A stretch of DNA of 64,000 bases. Origin: Trabulsiella odontotermitis. GTDB taxonomy: Bacteria; Pseudomonadota; Gammaproteobacteria; Enterobacterales; Enterobacteriaceae. Both the position numbers and the translations under genes were made by a program. Every line of letters starts with the position of its first letter. The first letter of the stretch is position 1. This document shows positions 1 through 9,448 of this stretch, in pieces. The DNA is taken from NCBI RefSeq assembly GCF_001297775.1, contig NZ_LIFX01000006.1:248001-312000 (forward strand). Reading direction: 5' to 3'. The notes beneath the pieces were generated by a model that was not told the DNA's origin, searched no databases, and saw only the letters and a list, made by a program, of their open reading frames with translations.

Positions 1-71
1 CGCAGTTGCAGCAGCGCGTAAAGTTGCGGAACGGAAAGTTGGGAATGATGAAGATCCTGCCACTGAATCAT
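1..71 (-). CDS. elaA: ElaA, GNAT-family N-acetyltransferase (5' end only)
   Basis: Only the first 23 codons are in the window; the gene runs off the left edge. Read on the minus strand from the ATG at 71, the peptide begins [20 protein letters not shown], which agrees closely with the recalled start of E. coli ElaA. ElaA is a small cytoplasmic GNAT-fold protein of unknown substrate. It is divergent from rbn with only 54 bp between the two starts, so the promoters must overlap. The fragment is too short to show the acetyl-CoA site. Confidence 0.8.
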   Translation of the reverse strand, partial: MIQWQDLHHSQLSVPQLYALLQL

Positions 72-125
72 GTTGTGCTCCGTTATACTGTTTACTTTCG
101 TGAATGCGGTAATGGGGAAACGGTT
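72..125. promoter_or_regulatory. Divergent elaA/rbn promoter region
   Basis: A TATACT hexamer at 84-89 is a plausible -10 for rbn, giving a start near 96. The overlapping minus-strand hexamer TATAAC (82-87) could serve elaA. No good -35 was found for either. The rbn ribosome binding site GGGGAA lies at 114-119. Confidence 0.35.
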
Positions 126-1043
126 TTGGAATTGATTTTTCTGGGGACATCCGCCGGCGTGCCGACCCGTACCCGTAATATGACGTCGATAATACTGAAT
201 TTGCAACAGCCTACGGTGTCAGAGACCTGGCTTTTTGACTGCGGCGAAGGCACGCAGCACCAGTTCCTGAAAACGGATCTGCACCCTGGCAAACTGAATA
301 AAATCTTTATTACGCACCTGCACGGCGATCACCTGTTCGGCTTGCCCGGTCTGCTGTGCAGCCGCTCGATGCAGGGGAACTCGCTGCCGTTAACACTGTA
401 TGGCCCCAAAGGGCTGAAAGAGTTTGTTGAGGTGGCGCTGCGACTCAGCGGCTCGTGGACCGACTACCCGCTAACTGTCGAAGAAATTTCGTCCGGACTT
501 GTGTTTGATGATCAACACTACAAAGTGACGGCGTTTCCGCTTAACCATCCGCTGGAATGTTATGGCTATCGCATTGAGGAGCATGACAAACCCGGCACGC
601 TGAATGCGGCGGCGCTGGCGAAAGACGGCGTGCCGCCCGGTCCGTTGTTCCAGTTGCTCAAACAGGGCAAGACAGTGACGCTGGAAGACGGCCGCACTGT
701 CGACGGCAAACAGTATCTCGGCCCCGCCACGCCGGGCCGGACACTGGCAATTTTTGGCGATACCGCCCCTTGCCCGGCGGCGCTGGATTTAGCGCGCGGC
801 GTCGACCTGATGGTGCATGAAGCCACGCTCGAGGTGGCGATGGAGGAAAAAGCCAACAGCCGCGGGCACTCTTCCACGTTTCAGGCTGCCGCCCTGGCGG
901 AAGCAGCGGGCGTCAAACGGCTGGTCATCACCCACGTCAGCTCGCGCTATGACGCCGAAGGATGCCAGCGTTTACTGGACGAATCCCGGTCACGCTTCGC
1001 TGACACGCTGCTGGCGGAAGACTTTATGACAATTTCGCTTTAA
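126..1043 (+). CDS. rbn: Ribonuclease BN / RNase Z (ElaC)
   Basis: Metallo-beta-lactamase-fold ribonuclease that trims tRNA 3' ends. The start chosen is TTG at 126, giving [18 protein letters not shown] and 305 aa, the E. coli length, with GGGGAA seven bases upstream. A longer in-frame reading from position 6 adds about 40 residues that do not belong to the family. The zinc-binding motif THLHGDH is at residues 63-69 (His64, His66, Asp68, His69). Later motifs include [24 protein letters not shown] and a C-terminal SRGHSS and THVSSRY, as in the long-known RNase Z family. It stands alone downstream of its own promoter. Confidence 0.95.
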   Translation: MELIFLGTSAGVPTRTRNMTSIILNLQQPTVSETWLFDCGEGTQHQFLKTDLHPGKLNKIFITHLHGDHLFGLPGLLCSRSMQGNSLPLTLYGPKGLKEFVEVALRLSGSWTDYPLTVEEISSGLVFDDQHYKVTAFPLNHPLECYGYRIEEHDKPGTLNAAALAKDGVPPGPLFQLLKQGKTVTLEDGRTVDGKQYLGPATPGRTLAIFGDTAPCPAALDLARGVDLMVHEATLEVAMEEKANSRGHSSTFQAAALAEAAGVKRLVITHVSSRYDAEGCQRLLDESRSRFADTLLAEDFMTISL

Positions 1044-1057
1044 TGCGTAAAAGGCGC

Positions 1058-1084
1058 TGCACTTTTATCCGCGTATGCCGATAA
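1058..1084 (+). promoter_or_regulatory. Sigma-28 (FliA) promoter for cheV
   Basis: GCCGATAA at 1077-1084 is an exact match to the flagellar sigma-28 -10 element. Eleven bases upstream, 1058-1065 (TGCACTTT) matches the -35 consensus TAAAGTTT at 5 of 8 positions. Predicted start is near 1091, about 30 nt before cheV. The element fits a chemotaxis gene. Confidence 0.75.
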
Positions 1085-1122
1085 CTCAGGAGTAGAGCAT
1101 TTTCCTTTCTTCTGAGGGCATG

Positions 1123-2127
1123 ATGGATAATTTCCAGAAAGATATCGACGACAGGGCGAATCTCACCCTGTCTAACCGCTTTGAGCTGTTGCTGTTTCGT
1201 CTTGGTGAAACCGTGCAGGGTGAAAAATCAGAACTGTTTGGCATCAACGTTTTCAAACTGCGCGAAATCGTCCCTATGCCCGCCTACACCAAACCCGCCG
1301 GTATTAAGCATCCCGTGCTGGGCATGGTAAACATCCGCGATCAAATCATTCCGGTCATCGACCTGCCGTCGGTCGCTGGCTGCAAGCCCGTCAACGGACT
1401 CAACATTCTGCTGATTACCGAATATGCGCGCAGCGTGCAGGCGTTTGCCGTGGAATCGGTTGAAAACATTATTCGCCTCGACTGGACGCAGATCCACACG
1501 GCGGAAAAAGCGGTTAACGGTCAGTACATCACCAGTATCGCCTGTCTGGATGATGACAAAGACAGCAACAATCTGGCGATGGTTATCGACGTGGAACAGA
1601 TCCTGTATGACATCGTCCCTGCCGATCACGATCTCCACGCAACGCATCTCGACGCGCCAAAACTGAAGATCAAACCGGGCGCGACGGCGATTGTCGCTGA
1701 AGATTCCAAAGTGGCGCGCGCGATGCTCGAAAAAGGGCTGAAGGCGATGGATATCCCGGCGCAAATGCATGTCACCGGCAAAGAAGCATGGGAAAAAATC
1801 GAGAAGCTGGCGGAAGAAGCGCAGGCGGCTGGCATACCAATCTCCGATAAAATCGCGCTGGTGCTTACCGACCTCGAAATGCCGGAAATGGATGGCTTTA
1901 CCTTAACACGCAAAATCAAAACCGATGAGCGGCTGAAGCACATTCCGGTGGTGATCCACTCCTCGCTGTCAGGTAATGCCAACGAAGACCACATCCGCAA
2001 AGTGCATGCCGATGGCTACGTGGCGAAATTTGAAATCAACGAGCTGTCGTCAGTGATTGAAGAAGTACTGGAGAGGGCTGACCAGAAAACCGGCGGACCG
2101 CTGATCAGTCGTCGGCAAATCGCGTAA
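1123..2127 (+). CDS. cheV: Chemotaxis coupling protein CheV (CheW domain + receiver)
   Basis: Couples chemoreceptors to the CheA kinase at the inner-membrane receptor array. An N-terminal CheW-like domain (about residues 15-165) is followed by a CheY-like receiver (about 187-320). The receiver has acidic residues in VAEDSK (about 193-194), phospho-acceptor Asp250 in LVLTDLEMPEMDGF, and the VIHSSLS and YVAKF switch/lysine motifs. An ATG also exists at 1120, but GAGGG at 1114-1118 is too close to it, so 1123 (334 aa) is preferred. CheV is present in Salmonella and absent from E. coli K-12. It is transcribed alone and converges on nuoN. Confidence 0.93.
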   Translation: MDNFQKDIDDRANLTLSNRFELLLFRLGETVQGEKSELFGINVFKLREIVPMPAYTKPAGIKHPVLGMVNIRDQIIPVIDLPSVAGCKPVNGLNILLITEYARSVQAFAVESVENIIRLDWTQIHTAEKAVNGQYITSIACLDDDKDSNNLAMVIDVEQILYDIVPADHDLHATHLDAPKLKIKPGATAIVAEDSKVARAMLEKGLKAMDIPAQMHVTGKEAWEKIEKLAEEAQAAGIPISDKIALVLTDLEMPEMDGFTLTRKIKTDERLKHIPVVIHSSLSGNANEDHIRKVHADGYVAKFEINELSSVIEEVLERADQKTGGPLISRRQIA

Positions 2128-2141
2128 CCGAAGCTCCCATT

Positions 2142-2168
2142 AAAAAACCCGCCGGAGCGGGTTTTTTT
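2142..2168. terminator. Bidirectional terminator between cheV and nuoN
   Basis: Stem CCCGC/GCGGG (2148-2152 with 2157-2161), loop CGGA, flanked by six A on the left and seven T on the right. It can stop cheV transcription rightward and the nuo operon leftward. Confidence 0.9.
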
Positions 2169-2172
2169 GTTT

Positions 2173-3630
2173 TTACAGCATCGGCATCGCCAGCTGGACA
2201 ATGCTGATTAGCGGCTGCGGCCAGATACCGAGGATCAGCACCAGCAGGGCGGAAATCAGCACCACGATACCCCCGGCGCTGTACTGCCAGTTGGTCGGTG
2301 CATCACGATTCAGTTGCTGCGGCGCGCTCAGGTACAGACTCACCGCGACACGCAGGTAGTAGTAGAGACCGATAGCAGAACCAATCACCACACCTGCCGT
2401 CAGCCACCACAAGTGCGCATTCACACCCACCGCCAGCACGTAGAATTTACCGATAAAGCCGAGCGTCATCGGGATACCCGCCAGCGACAGCATCATGACT
2501 GTCATCACCGCCGACAAAATTGGACGGTGCCAGAACAGACCACGGTAGGAGAACAGGGAATCTGCATCCGGGCCACGGTACGGGCTGGACATCAGACTCA
2601 CCACGCCAAACGCGCCGAGGCTGCTGAACAGGTAACCGGCCAGGTAAACGCCGACAGCTTCCATCGACATCTCGCCACTGTGCAATGCAATCAGCGCCAC
2701 CAGCAGGTAGCCGAGGTGAGAGATGGAGGAGTAACCGAGCAGACGTTTGATGTTGGTCTGGCTCAGCGCCATCAGGTTACCAAAGATGATAGAAGCAAAG
2801 GCGATAATGCCCAGCACCACGCGAACGGCTTCGCTGTCGCTGACTGGCATATACAGGAACAGACGCATCACCACGCCAAAGATGGCGATCTTGCTGGCGG
2901 TCGCCAGGAAGGTGGAGACCGGCGCAGGCGCCCCCTGATACACGTCTGGCGTCCACAGATGGAACGGCACCAGCGACAGTTTGAAGCCAAGGCCAACGAT
3001 CATCATCCCCAGCCCTGCCAGCAGCAACGGCTCATGCAGAGTGTTGTCCGCCAGGCTCTTACCGAGCGCGACGAACGACAGGTTGCCGGAGTTCGCATAT
3101 ACCAGCGCCATACCGAACAGCAGGAATGACGACGCGGCGGCGGAGAGGATGGTGTATTTGATGCTCGCTTCCAGAGAGCGTTTCTGACGGAACGCGTAAC
3201 CAATCAGACCGAACAGCGGCAGAGAGATCAGTTCAATCCCGAGGAACAGCGCTGCCAGATGGTTCGCGTTCGCCAGCAGGATCCCACCCAGCGCCGCAAT
3301 CAGCACCAGCAGGTAGAACTCGTCTTTGTTGTCGGTGTAGCCCTCAAGCCACGGATAGGCAAAGGTACAGGTGGCGAGGCTCGCCAGCAGCACCAGCCCG
3401 GTGTAGAGCATGGCGTAACCGTCAACGCGCATCAGCGGCGTGACGTCCATGGCGCCAGCCTGCCCGACAAACCAGAGCGACACGAGCGCGACGTTCAGCC
3501 CAATGACCGACAGCGTGGCATTGAGAAAATGGTTGCGTCGCCACGCAATGGAGAGCATCACAACCACCACCGTCAAGCCGACGATCAGCAGCGGTAGCAG
3601 CGCAATCAGTTGTTGTGGAGTTATTGTCAT
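2173..3630 (-). CDS. nuoN: NADH-quinone oxidoreductase subunit N
   Basis: Antiporter-like membrane subunit of complex I, 485 aa, about 14 transmembrane helices. It forms one of the three proton channels of the membrane arm. The proton-antiporter domain is visible in the central [20 protein letters not shown] segment with its conserved lysine, and in [16 protein letters not shown]. Last gene of the operon, 6 bp after nuoM and directly before the shared terminator. Confidence 0.97.
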   Translation of the reverse strand: MTITPQQLIALLPLLIVGLTVVVVMLSIAWRRNHFLNATLSVIGLNVALVSLWFVGQAGAMDVTPLMRVDGYAMLYTGLVLLASLATCTFAYPWLEGYTDNKDEFYLLVLIAALGGILLANANHLAALFLGIELISLPLFGLIGYAFRQKRSLEASIKYTILSAAASSFLLFGMALVYANSGNLSFVALGKSLADNTLHEPLLLAGLGMMIVGLGFKLSLVPFHLWTPDVYQGAPAPVSTFLATASKIAIFGVVMRLFLYMPVSDSEAVRVVLGIIAFASIIFGNLMALSQTNIKRLLGYSSISHLGYLLVALIALHSGEMSMEAVGVYLAGYLFSSLGAFGVVSLMSSPYRGPDADSLFSYRGLFWHRPILSAVMTVMMLSLAGIPMTLGFIGKFYVLAVGVNAHLWWLTAGVVIGSAIGLYYYLRVAVSLYLSAPQQLNRDAPTNWQYSAGGIVVLISALLVLILGIWPQPLISIVQLAMPML

Positions 3631-3636
3631 GGCGAT

Positions 3637-5166
3637 TTACGGCCTTGTAGTAGAAACAGAATTAACAAACCACTGCTGGATATTGCCCATTGCAGCGTGC
3701 GAAGTATCCAGAATCGGCTGTGGGTAGAAACCCAACAGCACCAGCAGCACGACCAGCAACAGGATGATAAACAGCTCGCGCAGCGACATCCCCGGCAGCT
3801 CCTGCGCCGCAATTTCACTCTTCGCTTTCCCGAAGTAAGCGCGATGCAGCATCGCCAGAGAGTAAATCGACGCAAAGACCAGACCGAACGTTGAAATCAC
3901 GGTAATGACCGGCACCACATGGTAGCTGCCGAACAGGATCATGAATTCGCCCACGAAGTTCCCGGTACCCGGCATGCCCAGCGTCGCCACGGCAAAGAAC
4001 AACGACAGCGCAGGCAGCCATTTAATTTTGCTCCACAGACCGCCCATCATGCGCATGTCACGGGTGTGCAGACGTTCATACAACTGACCGCAGATGATGA
4101 ACAGACCCGCCGCGGACAGACCATGCGCAATCATCTGGATCACCGCGCCCTGATAGGCCAGCTGGCTGCCGGTGTAGATGGCAATCAGTACAAAGCCCAT
4201 GTGCGATACGGAGGTGTAAGCGATCAGACGCTTGATATCTGTTTGTGCAAAGGCCATCCACGCGCCGTAGAAGATGCCAATCACACCGAGCCACATGGCA
4301 ATCGGCGCAAACTCGGCAGAGGCGTTCGGGAACAGCGGCAGCGAGAAGCGCAGCAGACCATAAGCCGCGGTTTTCAGCAAAATCCCCGCGAGGTCAACGG
4401 AACCGGCTGTCGGCGCCTGGGAGTGCGCATCAGGCAGCCAGCCGTGCAGCGGTACCACCGGCATTTTCACCGCGAAGGCGATGAAGAAGCCCAGCATCAG
4501 CAGATATTCCACACCGTGAGACATCGGGGTTTTCAGCAAATCTTCGTAGCTGAACGTCCAGATGCCGGTAGCGTTGTAGTGCACAAACACCAGCGCCAGG
4601 ATGGCAATCAGCATCACCAGACCACTCGCCTGGGTGTAGATGAAGAACTTGGTCGCCGCCGTGATACGCGTTTTACCGTCTGACGCTTTGTGGCCCCACA
4701 GCGCGATCAGGAAGTACATCGGCACCAGCATCATTTCCCAGAAGAAGAAGAACAGGAACATGTCGATGGCAAGGAACACGCCGATAACGCCGCCCAGGAT
4801 CCACATCAGGTTGAGGTGGAAAAAGCCCTGGTATTTCTCGATTTCACGCCAGGAACAGAGCACCGCCAGCACACCGAGCAGACCGGTCAGCACCACCATC
4901 AGCAGCGACAGACCGTCGATAGCCAGGTGAATGTTGATGCCGAAGCGCGGGATCCACTCTCTGCTGTACTCATCCTGCCACTGAGGCATACCGGTGGACT
5001 GGGTCAGAGAGTAGCCGCCCTGCAACCACAGTTGCAGGCCAAGCGCCAGCGTCAGTCCCATTGTAATCAGCGCGATCCAGCGTGGCACCTTCACACCGAA
5101 GCGTTCGGTCTGCCAGCAGAGGAAGCCGCCGATAAACGGGATTAAAATTAACCAAGGTAATAACAT
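3637..5166 (-). CDS. nuoM: NADH-quinone oxidoreductase subunit M
   Basis: Antiporter-like subunit, 509 aa, between NuoL and NuoN in the membrane arm. The family core is present: WEMMLVPMYFLI with the essential glutamate, FAVKMPVVPLHGWLPDAHSQAP with the conserved lysine, and QTDIKRLIAYTSVSHMGF. The C-terminus is hydrophobic with a short polar tail. It follows nuoL by 41 bp. Confidence 0.97.
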   Translation of the reverse strand: MLLPWLILIPFIGGFLCWQTERFGVKVPRWIALITMGLTLALGLQLWLQGGYSLTQSTGMPQWQDEYSREWIPRFGINIHLAIDGLSLLMVVLTGLLGVLAVLCSWREIEKYQGFFHLNLMWILGGVIGVFLAIDMFLFFFFWEMMLVPMYFLIALWGHKASDGKTRITAATKFFIYTQASGLVMLIAILALVFVHYNATGIWTFSYEDLLKTPMSHGVEYLLMLGFFIAFAVKMPVVPLHGWLPDAHSQAPTAGSVDLAGILLKTAAYGLLRFSLPLFPNASAEFAPIAMWLGVIGIFYGAWMAFAQTDIKRLIAYTSVSHMGFVLIAIYTGSQLAYQGAVIQMIAHGLSAAGLFIICGQLYERLHTRDMRMMGGLWSKIKWLPALSLFFAVATLGMPGTGNFVGEFMILFGSYHVVPVITVISTFGLVFASIYSLAMLHRAYFGKAKSEIAAQELPGMSLRELFIILLLVVLLVLLGFYPQPILDTSHAAMGNIQQWFVNSVSTTRP

Positions 5167-5207
5167 AGCTGCGTATGTCCCTTATATTCTAAATTCAGTA
5201 CTTGAAA

Positions 5208-7049
5208 TCAACGCAATACCATCAACAGCGCCAATACCACCACGGCGCCGATGCTCATGGATGCGACATACCAGCGCAGATAACCGTTCTCGCTGAACAG
5301 CAGACCTTTGCCTGCAAAGCGGGACAGAATTGCCGGAATGTTCATCAGCGCATTCAGCGGATCGCGCTTCAGCAGCCATGCAACGCCCAGGAATGGCTTC
5401 ACAAAGACTTTGTCATACAGCCAGTCGAAGCCCCACGCATTGAACCACCAGGTTCCCAGCAGACGGCCAGGACCGCTATTGGCAACCGCGGTAACCAGAG
5501 TGCGTTTACCCAGCCACAGCCAGGCGGCGATCAGAATGCCCGCAATCGCTACCACGCCGGAGGTGATCTCCAGAGTCAGTACGCGGCCGTGTTCAAGTTC
5601 TGTCGTCTGCGGCAGTACACCCGCCAGCGGCGGCACAATCATTGCGCCAACGAAGGTGGAGAGGATCAGCAGCACAATCAGCGGCAGATGATGGGTAATC
5701 CCCTTCCCTGCGTGTGCGTGGATCTGCTCTTTGCCATGGAAGACGATGAAAATCATGCGGAAGGTATAGAGCGAGGTCATAAACGCCCCGACCAGACCTG
5801 CCACCATCAGATTGATGTGACCGTTCGCCATCGCACCGGCAAGGATTTCGTCCTTACTGAAGAAGCCTGCGGTGATAAGCGGCAACGCAGCCAGCGCGGC
5901 GCCCCCCACCAGGAAGCAGACATACACCAGCGGAATCGACTTACGCAGGCCACCCATTTTGAAGATGTTCTGTTCGTGATGGCAGGCGAGGATCACCGAG
6001 CCAGACGACAGGAACAGCAGCGCTTTGAAGAACGCGTGGGTCATCAGGTGGAAAATCGCCGCATCCCACGCCTGTACGCCCAGCGCCAGGAACATGTAGC
6101 CAATCTGGCTCATGGTGGAATAGGCCAGCACGCGTTTGATGTCGGTCTGTACCAGCGCCGCAAAACCTGCCAGCACCAGCGTGACCGCACCAACGATACC
6201 AACCAGATGCAGAATTTCCGGCGTCATCAGGAACAGGCCATGCGTACGGGCAATCAGGTAGACGCCCGCGGTCACCATGGTCGCCGCGTGGATCAGCGCG
6301 GAGACAGGCGTCGGGCCCGCCATCGCGTCAGCAAGCCAGGTCTGCAACGGCAACTGAGCGGATTTACCGACCGCACCACCGAGCAGCATCAGCGTGGCCC
6401 ACATCAGCATGTTATTGCCGTTAGCAAAGTGCGCCGGAGCCAGTTCAACCATCTCGCGGAAGTTCAGGGTGCCCAGCTCGTTGTAGAGAATGAACAGCGC
6501 GAACGCGAGGAAAACGTCACCGACACGGGTTACTACAAATGCTTTGATAGCCGCCGCGCCGTTCTTCGGATCGGTGTAATAGAAACCGATCAGCAGGTAA
6601 GAGCACAGGCCCACGCCTTCCCAGCCGAGATACATCAGCAGCAGGTTGTCGGCGAGTACCAGCACCACCATGCTGGCGATGAACAGGTTGGTGTACGCGA
6701 AGAAGCGAGAGTACCCCTCTTCACCACGCATATACCAGGAGGCGAACATGTGGATCAGGAAGCCCACGCCGGTGACCACCGAAAGCATGGTGAGCGACAG
6801 GCCGTCCAGCACCAGGTTGAAGCCGATGTTGAAGTCGCCGACGGACATCCAGGTCCACAGCGGAACGCTGAACGCCTGTTGGCCGTTATTGAAGAAATCA
6901 ACGCCAACCAACGCGGTGACCAGCGCCGCCAGGCCAATCGAACCCACACCGACCGTGGCGGACAGGTTTTCCGACCAGCGGCCACGGGAGAAAGCCAGCA
7001 GCACGAAGCCAATCAATGGCAAAATTATGGTTAAGGCAAGCATGTTCAT
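5208..7049 (-). CDS. nuoL: NADH-quinone oxidoreductase subunit L
   Basis: Most distal antiporter-like subunit, 613 aa as in E. coli. N-terminal oxidoreductase domain, then the proton-antiporter core with [52 protein letters not shown] and [20 protein letters not shown]. The C-terminal third carries the long amphipathic arm that braces the other antiporter subunits. Its ATG overlaps the end of nuoK by 4 bp, which suggests translational coupling. The opposite strand is open over almost the whole gene, but that is a codon-usage shadow. Confidence 0.98.
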   Translation of the reverse strand: MNMLALTIILPLIGFVLLAFSRGRWSENLSATVGVGSIGLAALVTALVGVDFFNNGQQAFSVPLWTWMSVGDFNIGFNLVLDGLSLTMLSVVTGVGFLIHMFASWYMRGEEGYSRFFAYTNLFIASMVVLVLADNLLLMYLGWEGVGLCSYLLIGFYYTDPKNGAAAIKAFVVTRVGDVFLAFALFILYNELGTLNFREMVELAPAHFANGNNMLMWATLMLLGGAVGKSAQLPLQTWLADAMAGPTPVSALIHAATMVTAGVYLIARTHGLFLMTPEILHLVGIVGAVTLVLAGFAALVQTDIKRVLAYSTMSQIGYMFLALGVQAWDAAIFHLMTHAFFKALLFLSSGSVILACHHEQNIFKMGGLRKSIPLVYVCFLVGGAALAALPLITAGFFSKDEILAGAMANGHINLMVAGLVGAFMTSLYTFRMIFIVFHGKEQIHAHAGKGITHHLPLIVLLILSTFVGAMIVPPLAGVLPQTTELEHGRVLTLEITSGVVAIAGILIAAWLWLGKRTLVTAVANSGPGRLLGTWWFNAWGFDWLYDKVFVKPFLGVAWLLKRDPLNALMNIPAILSRFAGKGLLFSENGYLRWYVASMSIGAVVVLALLMVLR

Positions 7050-7348
7050 CCACGCAACTCACTTACTGAATCGATGTTCAGATTCTGGCGGCGACGATGG
7101 AGCTGCAGCAGCAGCGCCAGGCCAATACTCGCTTCCGCAGCCGCAAGGCTAATCGCGAGGATATACATCACCTGACCGTCGGTCTGGCCCCAGTAACTAC
7201 CAGCAACCACAAACGCCAGCGCGGCGGCGTTGATCATGATTTCCAGGCTAATCAGCATAAACAGCAGATTGCGGCGGATAACCAGACCAGTAAGACCGAG
7301 AACGAATAAGATCGCGGCGAGGATCAGTCCATGGGTTAAGGGGATCAT
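7046..7348 (-). CDS. nuoK: NADH-quinone oxidoreductase subunit K
   Basis: Small membrane subunit of 100 aa with three predicted helices. It has the two conserved membrane glutamates, in [15 protein letters not shown] and [15 protein letters not shown], that lie on the central proton axis. It overlaps nuoJ by 4 bp upstream and nuoL by 4 bp downstream. Confidence 0.97.
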   Translation of the reverse strand: MIPLTHGLILAAILFVLGLTGLVIRRNLLFMLISLEIMINAAALAFVVAGSYWGQTDGQVMYILAISLAAAEASIGLALLLQLHRRRQNLNIDSVSELRG

Positions 7349-7902
7349 GCGTTTTCCTCCGTTTTTCTTTTCGTCGCGCGATCGTCAGTGCGGTTGCTCA
7401 GCACTTCACCGGCGCGATCTTCACGCCCGACGTGGAAGGCGACAACCAGACCCGCCAGCAGCAGCATGGACGCCAGTTCTACCGCCAGGACGTACGGCCC
7501 GAACAGCGTAACGCCGACCTCTTTCGCACTGATGGCGTTGCCATCGATGCCCTGATCGTTAATGCCGAGAATGGCGTACACGATCACCGCCAGCAGTACC
7601 GCTGACAGAATAGCCGGGCCAATCCAGATTTGCGGCTGCAGCCATTTGCGTTCCTGTTCGATTTCAGAACCGCCCAGGTTGAGCATCATCACCACGAAAA
7701 CGAACAGCACCATGATGGCCCCGGCGTAGACGATGATTTCCAGCGCACCGGCGAAGTAAGCGCCCAGCGAAAAGAACACCCCGGAGATCGCCAGCAGCGA
7801 AACAATCAGGTACAGCAAAGCGTGTACCGGATTGGTGTGGGTAATCACCCTCAGAGTAGCCAGGATGGCGATAAGGCCACAGATATAAAAAGCGAATTCC
7901 AT
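7345..7902 (-). CDS. nuoJ: NADH-quinone oxidoreductase subunit J
   Basis: Membrane subunit of 185 aa (E. coli 184) with five predicted helices and a hydrophilic, charged C-terminal tail. The conserved third helix region [20 protein letters not shown] is present; in structures of the family it changes between alpha and pi form during turnover. It follows nuoI by 11 bp. Confidence 0.96.
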   Translation of the reverse strand: MEFAFYICGLIAILATLRVITHTNPVHALLYLIVSLLAISGVFFSLGAYFAGALEIIVYAGAIMVLFVFVVMMLNLGGSEIEQERKWLQPQIWIGPAILSAVLLAVIVYAILGINDQGIDGNAISAKEVGVTLFGPYVLAVELASMLLLAGLVVAFHVGREDRAGEVLSNRTDDRATKRKTEENA

Positions 7903-7913
7903 TGCCCCTCTCC

Positions 7914-8456
7914 TTACGGTAACAGGCTCTTGACGTCGATAGGTTTGGCTTCGTTTTCCGCCTCGCCCTTATCTTTGCCGTCGATTGCCATACCCGCCAT
8001 CCGGTAGAAGTTATATTCCGGGTATTTGCCCGGACCGGAAATCAGCAGATCCTCTTTCTCGTACACCAGATCCTGACGCTTGTATTCGCCCAGCTCAAAG
8101 TCCGGGGTCAACTGAATCGCCGTGGTCGGGCACGCTTCTTCACACAGACCGCAGAAAATGCAGCGTGAGAAGTTGATGCGGAAAAATTCCGGATACCAGC
8201 GGCCGTCTTTGGTCTCGGCTTTTTGCAGAGAAATACAGCCTACCGGACACGCTACCGCACACAGGTTACAGGCGACGCAGCGCTCGGAACCGTCCGGGTC
8301 GCGCGTCAGAACAATGCGTCCGCGATAACGTGGCGCCAGATAAACCGGCTCCTCGGGATACATGCGCGTTTCGCGTTTGGCGAAAGCATGCAGGCCGATC
8401 ATCCAGATACTGCGAACCTGGGTGCCGAAGCCTACCAATAATTCTTTTAAGGTCAT
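7914..8456 (-). CDS. nuoI: NADH-quinone oxidoreductase subunit I (2x[4Fe-4S] ferredoxin)
   Basis: Peripheral-arm ferredoxin-type subunit, 180 aa. Two classical cluster motifs, [12 protein letters not shown] and [12 protein letters not shown], ligate clusters N6a and N6b, which pass electrons to NuoB. The start at 8456 ([10 protein letters not shown]) gives the E. coli length; a longer reading to 8537 runs into nuoH and is rejected. Confidence 0.97.
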   Translation of the reverse strand: MTLKELLVGFGTQVRSIWMIGLHAFAKRETRMYPEEPVYLAPRYRGRIVLTRDPDGSERCVACNLCAVACPVGCISLQKAETKDGRWYPEFFRINFSRCIFCGLCEEACPTTAIQLTPDFELGEYKRQDLVYEKEDLLISGPGKYPEYNFYRMAGMAIDGKDKGEAENEAKPIDVKSLLP

Positions 8457-8470
8457 GGTCTTTTCACCCC

Positions 8471-9448
8471 TTATTGCGCCTGCCAGAGAATGACAGCCGC
8501 CGTTACCAACAAGTTGATCAGCGTCAGCGGCAGGCACACTTTCCAGCCGAAGGACATTACCTGGTCATAACGCGGACGCGGCAATGATGCGCGGATCAAA
8601 ATGAACATCATCATGAAGAATGCGGTTTTCAGCGCAAACCAGATGAACGGAGGTAAGAACGGACCATTCCAGCCGCCAAAGAACAACGTGACGATCAGCG
8701 CGGACACGGTGACGATGCCGATATATTCGCCCACGAAGAACAGACCGAATTTCATACCGGAATATTCAATGTGGTAGCCGTCCGCCAGTTCCTGCTCGGC
8801 TTCCGGCTGGTCAAACGGGTGACGGTGGCACACTGCCACGCCCGCGATAGCGAAAGTCACAAAGCCAAAGAACTGCGGGATGATGTTCCACAGGTGCGCC
8901 TGGTTGTTGACGATATCGGTCATATTGAATGACCCCGCCTGCGCCACCACGCCCATCAGCGACAGACCGAGGAACACTTCGTAGCTCAGCGTTTGCGCGG
9001 AAGCACGCATTGCGCCCAGCAGCGAGTATTTGTTGTTACTCGACCAGCCAGCAAACAGCACGGCGTACACCGCCAGGCCTGCCATCATCAGGAAGAACAG
9101 GATTCCGATGTTGAGATCAGCCACCACCCAGCTCGGGCTGACCGGAACAATCGCAAAGGCCAGCAGCAGCGAGGTGAAGGCAATCATCGGCGCCAGCGTG
9201 AAGATCACGCGGTCCGAGAAGCGCGGCGTCCAGTCCTCTTTGAAGAACATCTTGATCATGTCCGCCACCAGCTGGAGTGAACCACCCCAGCCAACACGGT
9301 TCGGTCCATAACGGTTCTGGAACAGGCCGAGCAGACGACGCTCGCCGAAGCTCATGAACGCGCCGCAGGTGACCACCACCAGCAGAATGACAACCGCTTT
9401 CAGGACGCTTAACAGAATGTCGATAACATCCGGTGTTAACCAACTCAT
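8471..9448 (-). CDS. nuoH: NADH-quinone oxidoreductase subunit H
   Basis: Membrane subunit of 325 aa with about eight helices. It forms much of the quinone-access cavity at the junction of the two arms. It shows the conserved [19 protein letters not shown] loop and the acidic [25 protein letters not shown]-type loop. The ATG overlaps the nuoG stop by 4 bp. Confidence 0.97.
   Translation of the reverse strand: MSWLTPDVIDILLSVLKAVVILLVVVTCGAFMSFGERRLLGLFQNRYGPNRVGWGGSLQLVADMIKMFFKEDWTPRFSDRVIFTLAPMIAFTSLLLAFAIVPVSPSWVVADLNIGILFFLMMAGLAVYAVLFAGWSSNNKYSLLGAMRASAQTLSYEVFLGLSLMGVVAQAGSFNMTDIVNNQAHLWNIIPQFFGFVTFAIAGVAVCHRHPFDQPEAEQELADGYHIEYSGMKFGLFFVGEYIGIVTVSALIVTLFFGGWNGPFLPPFIWFALKTAFFMMMFILIRASLPRPRYDQVMSFGWKVCLPLTLINLLVTAAVILWQAQ

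Noticed and set aside
5202-7034. 610-codon open frame on the plus strand opposite nuoL
   Set aside because: Low-complexity, His/Gln/Arg-rich translation with no family features; it mirrors nuoL codon usage.
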